A DNA stretch of 64,000 nucleotides from Erythrobacter ani (lineage in GTDB: Bacteria > Pseudomonadota > Alphaproteobacteria > Sphingomonadales > Sphingomonadaceae): positions 248,001 to 312,000 of the forward strand of contig NZ_JAGSPB010000003.1 of assembly GCF_019204025.1 (NCBI RefSeq), in the 5' to 3' direction. The notes beneath the pieces are model-generated. The model did no database searches, was not told where the DNA came from, and saw only the letters and a list, made by a program, of their open reading frames with translations. The position numbers and the translations under genes are program-made. This document shows positions 63,968 through 64,000 of the stretch, piece after piece (the stretch's first letter is position 1; every line of letters begins with the position of its first letter).

Positions 63968-64000
63968 AGGGCGGCGTGCTAGCAGAGCTTTCGCATCAGC

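Overview
The window reads as a piece of ordinary chromosome from a GC-rich alphaproteobacterium, most likely a sphingomonad of the Erythrobacteraceae type. This is inferred from gene content and protein style: a 5-aminolevulinate synthase of the alphaproteobacterial C4 type, orphan Flp pilins, a propionyl/methylmalonyl-CoA gene run, an EcfG-type stress promoter, and the alternative (carboxyspermidine) polyamine route. No species was identified by comparison. There are about 67 protein genes and one tRNA gene. No insertion sequence, prophage, CRISPR array or rRNA is visible. Coding density is very high; no gene-free stretch exceeds 300 bases, the longest being about 265 bases (29944-30208).

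Layout. 1-800: a BlaI-type repressor coupled to a truncated M56/BlaR1-like membrane protein, with a palindromic operator. 900-3400: folE, a hemerythrin-like protein behind an EcfG-type promoter, a minimal zincin, tRNA-Arg(ACG) and a Nudix hydrolase. 3400-5460: two Flp pilins and a lipoprotein M48 protease. 5550-12570: accA, xerD, a large secreted protein of unknown function with a coupled small membrane protein, then aroK-aroB, a cyclase-family hydrolase and a small kinase. 13074-24017: a twelve-gene run on the minus strand carrying propionyl-CoA carboxylase (both subunits), methylmalonyl-CoA epimerase, methylmalonyl-CoA mutase, an enoyl-CoA hydratase and biotin synthase, with several small membrane or secreted proteins and a Rap1a-like protein between them. 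The biotin synthase product is the cofactor of the carboxylase in the same run. 24100-33600: redox enzymes (FAD oxidase, SDR, epimerase, glutathione reductase), an RhlE helicase, a membrane M23 peptidase, pgi and lepB. 33560-42300: rnc, era, a response regulator with a non-standard start, topA, dprA, plsY and murI. 42400-46300: hemA, a nitroreductase, a nitrilase and a universal stress protein.

46392-53789 holds a polyamine neighbourhood: ornithine decarboxylase behind a structured leader, carboxy(nor)spermidine decarboxylase and, 3.5 kb further on, the matching saccharopine-dehydrogenase-like carboxy(nor)spermidine dehydrogenase. Between the last two lie a fatty acid/sterol hydroxylase, a winged-helix/TPR regulator and an exported asparaginase-like protein. 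53850-58320: threonine dehydratase, two tandem MAPEG proteins, thioredoxin reductase, a tyrosine phosphatase and a CheY-like regulator. 58316-62284: a trehalose cluster otsB-GH15-otsA. 62342-63967: a long acyl-CoA dehydrogenase that fits methylsuccinyl-CoA dehydrogenase of the ethylmalonyl-CoA pathway.

No plainly new multigene system stands out. The most interesting signals are regulatory: a 15-base-pair stem that buries the pccA ribosome binding site, an exact GGAAC-N16-CGTT promoter in front of the hemerythrin gene, the ornithine decarboxylase leader with complementary CAAGGGAC/GTCCCTTG segments, the BlaI operator, and a response regulator gene that appears to begin at ATT or CTG.
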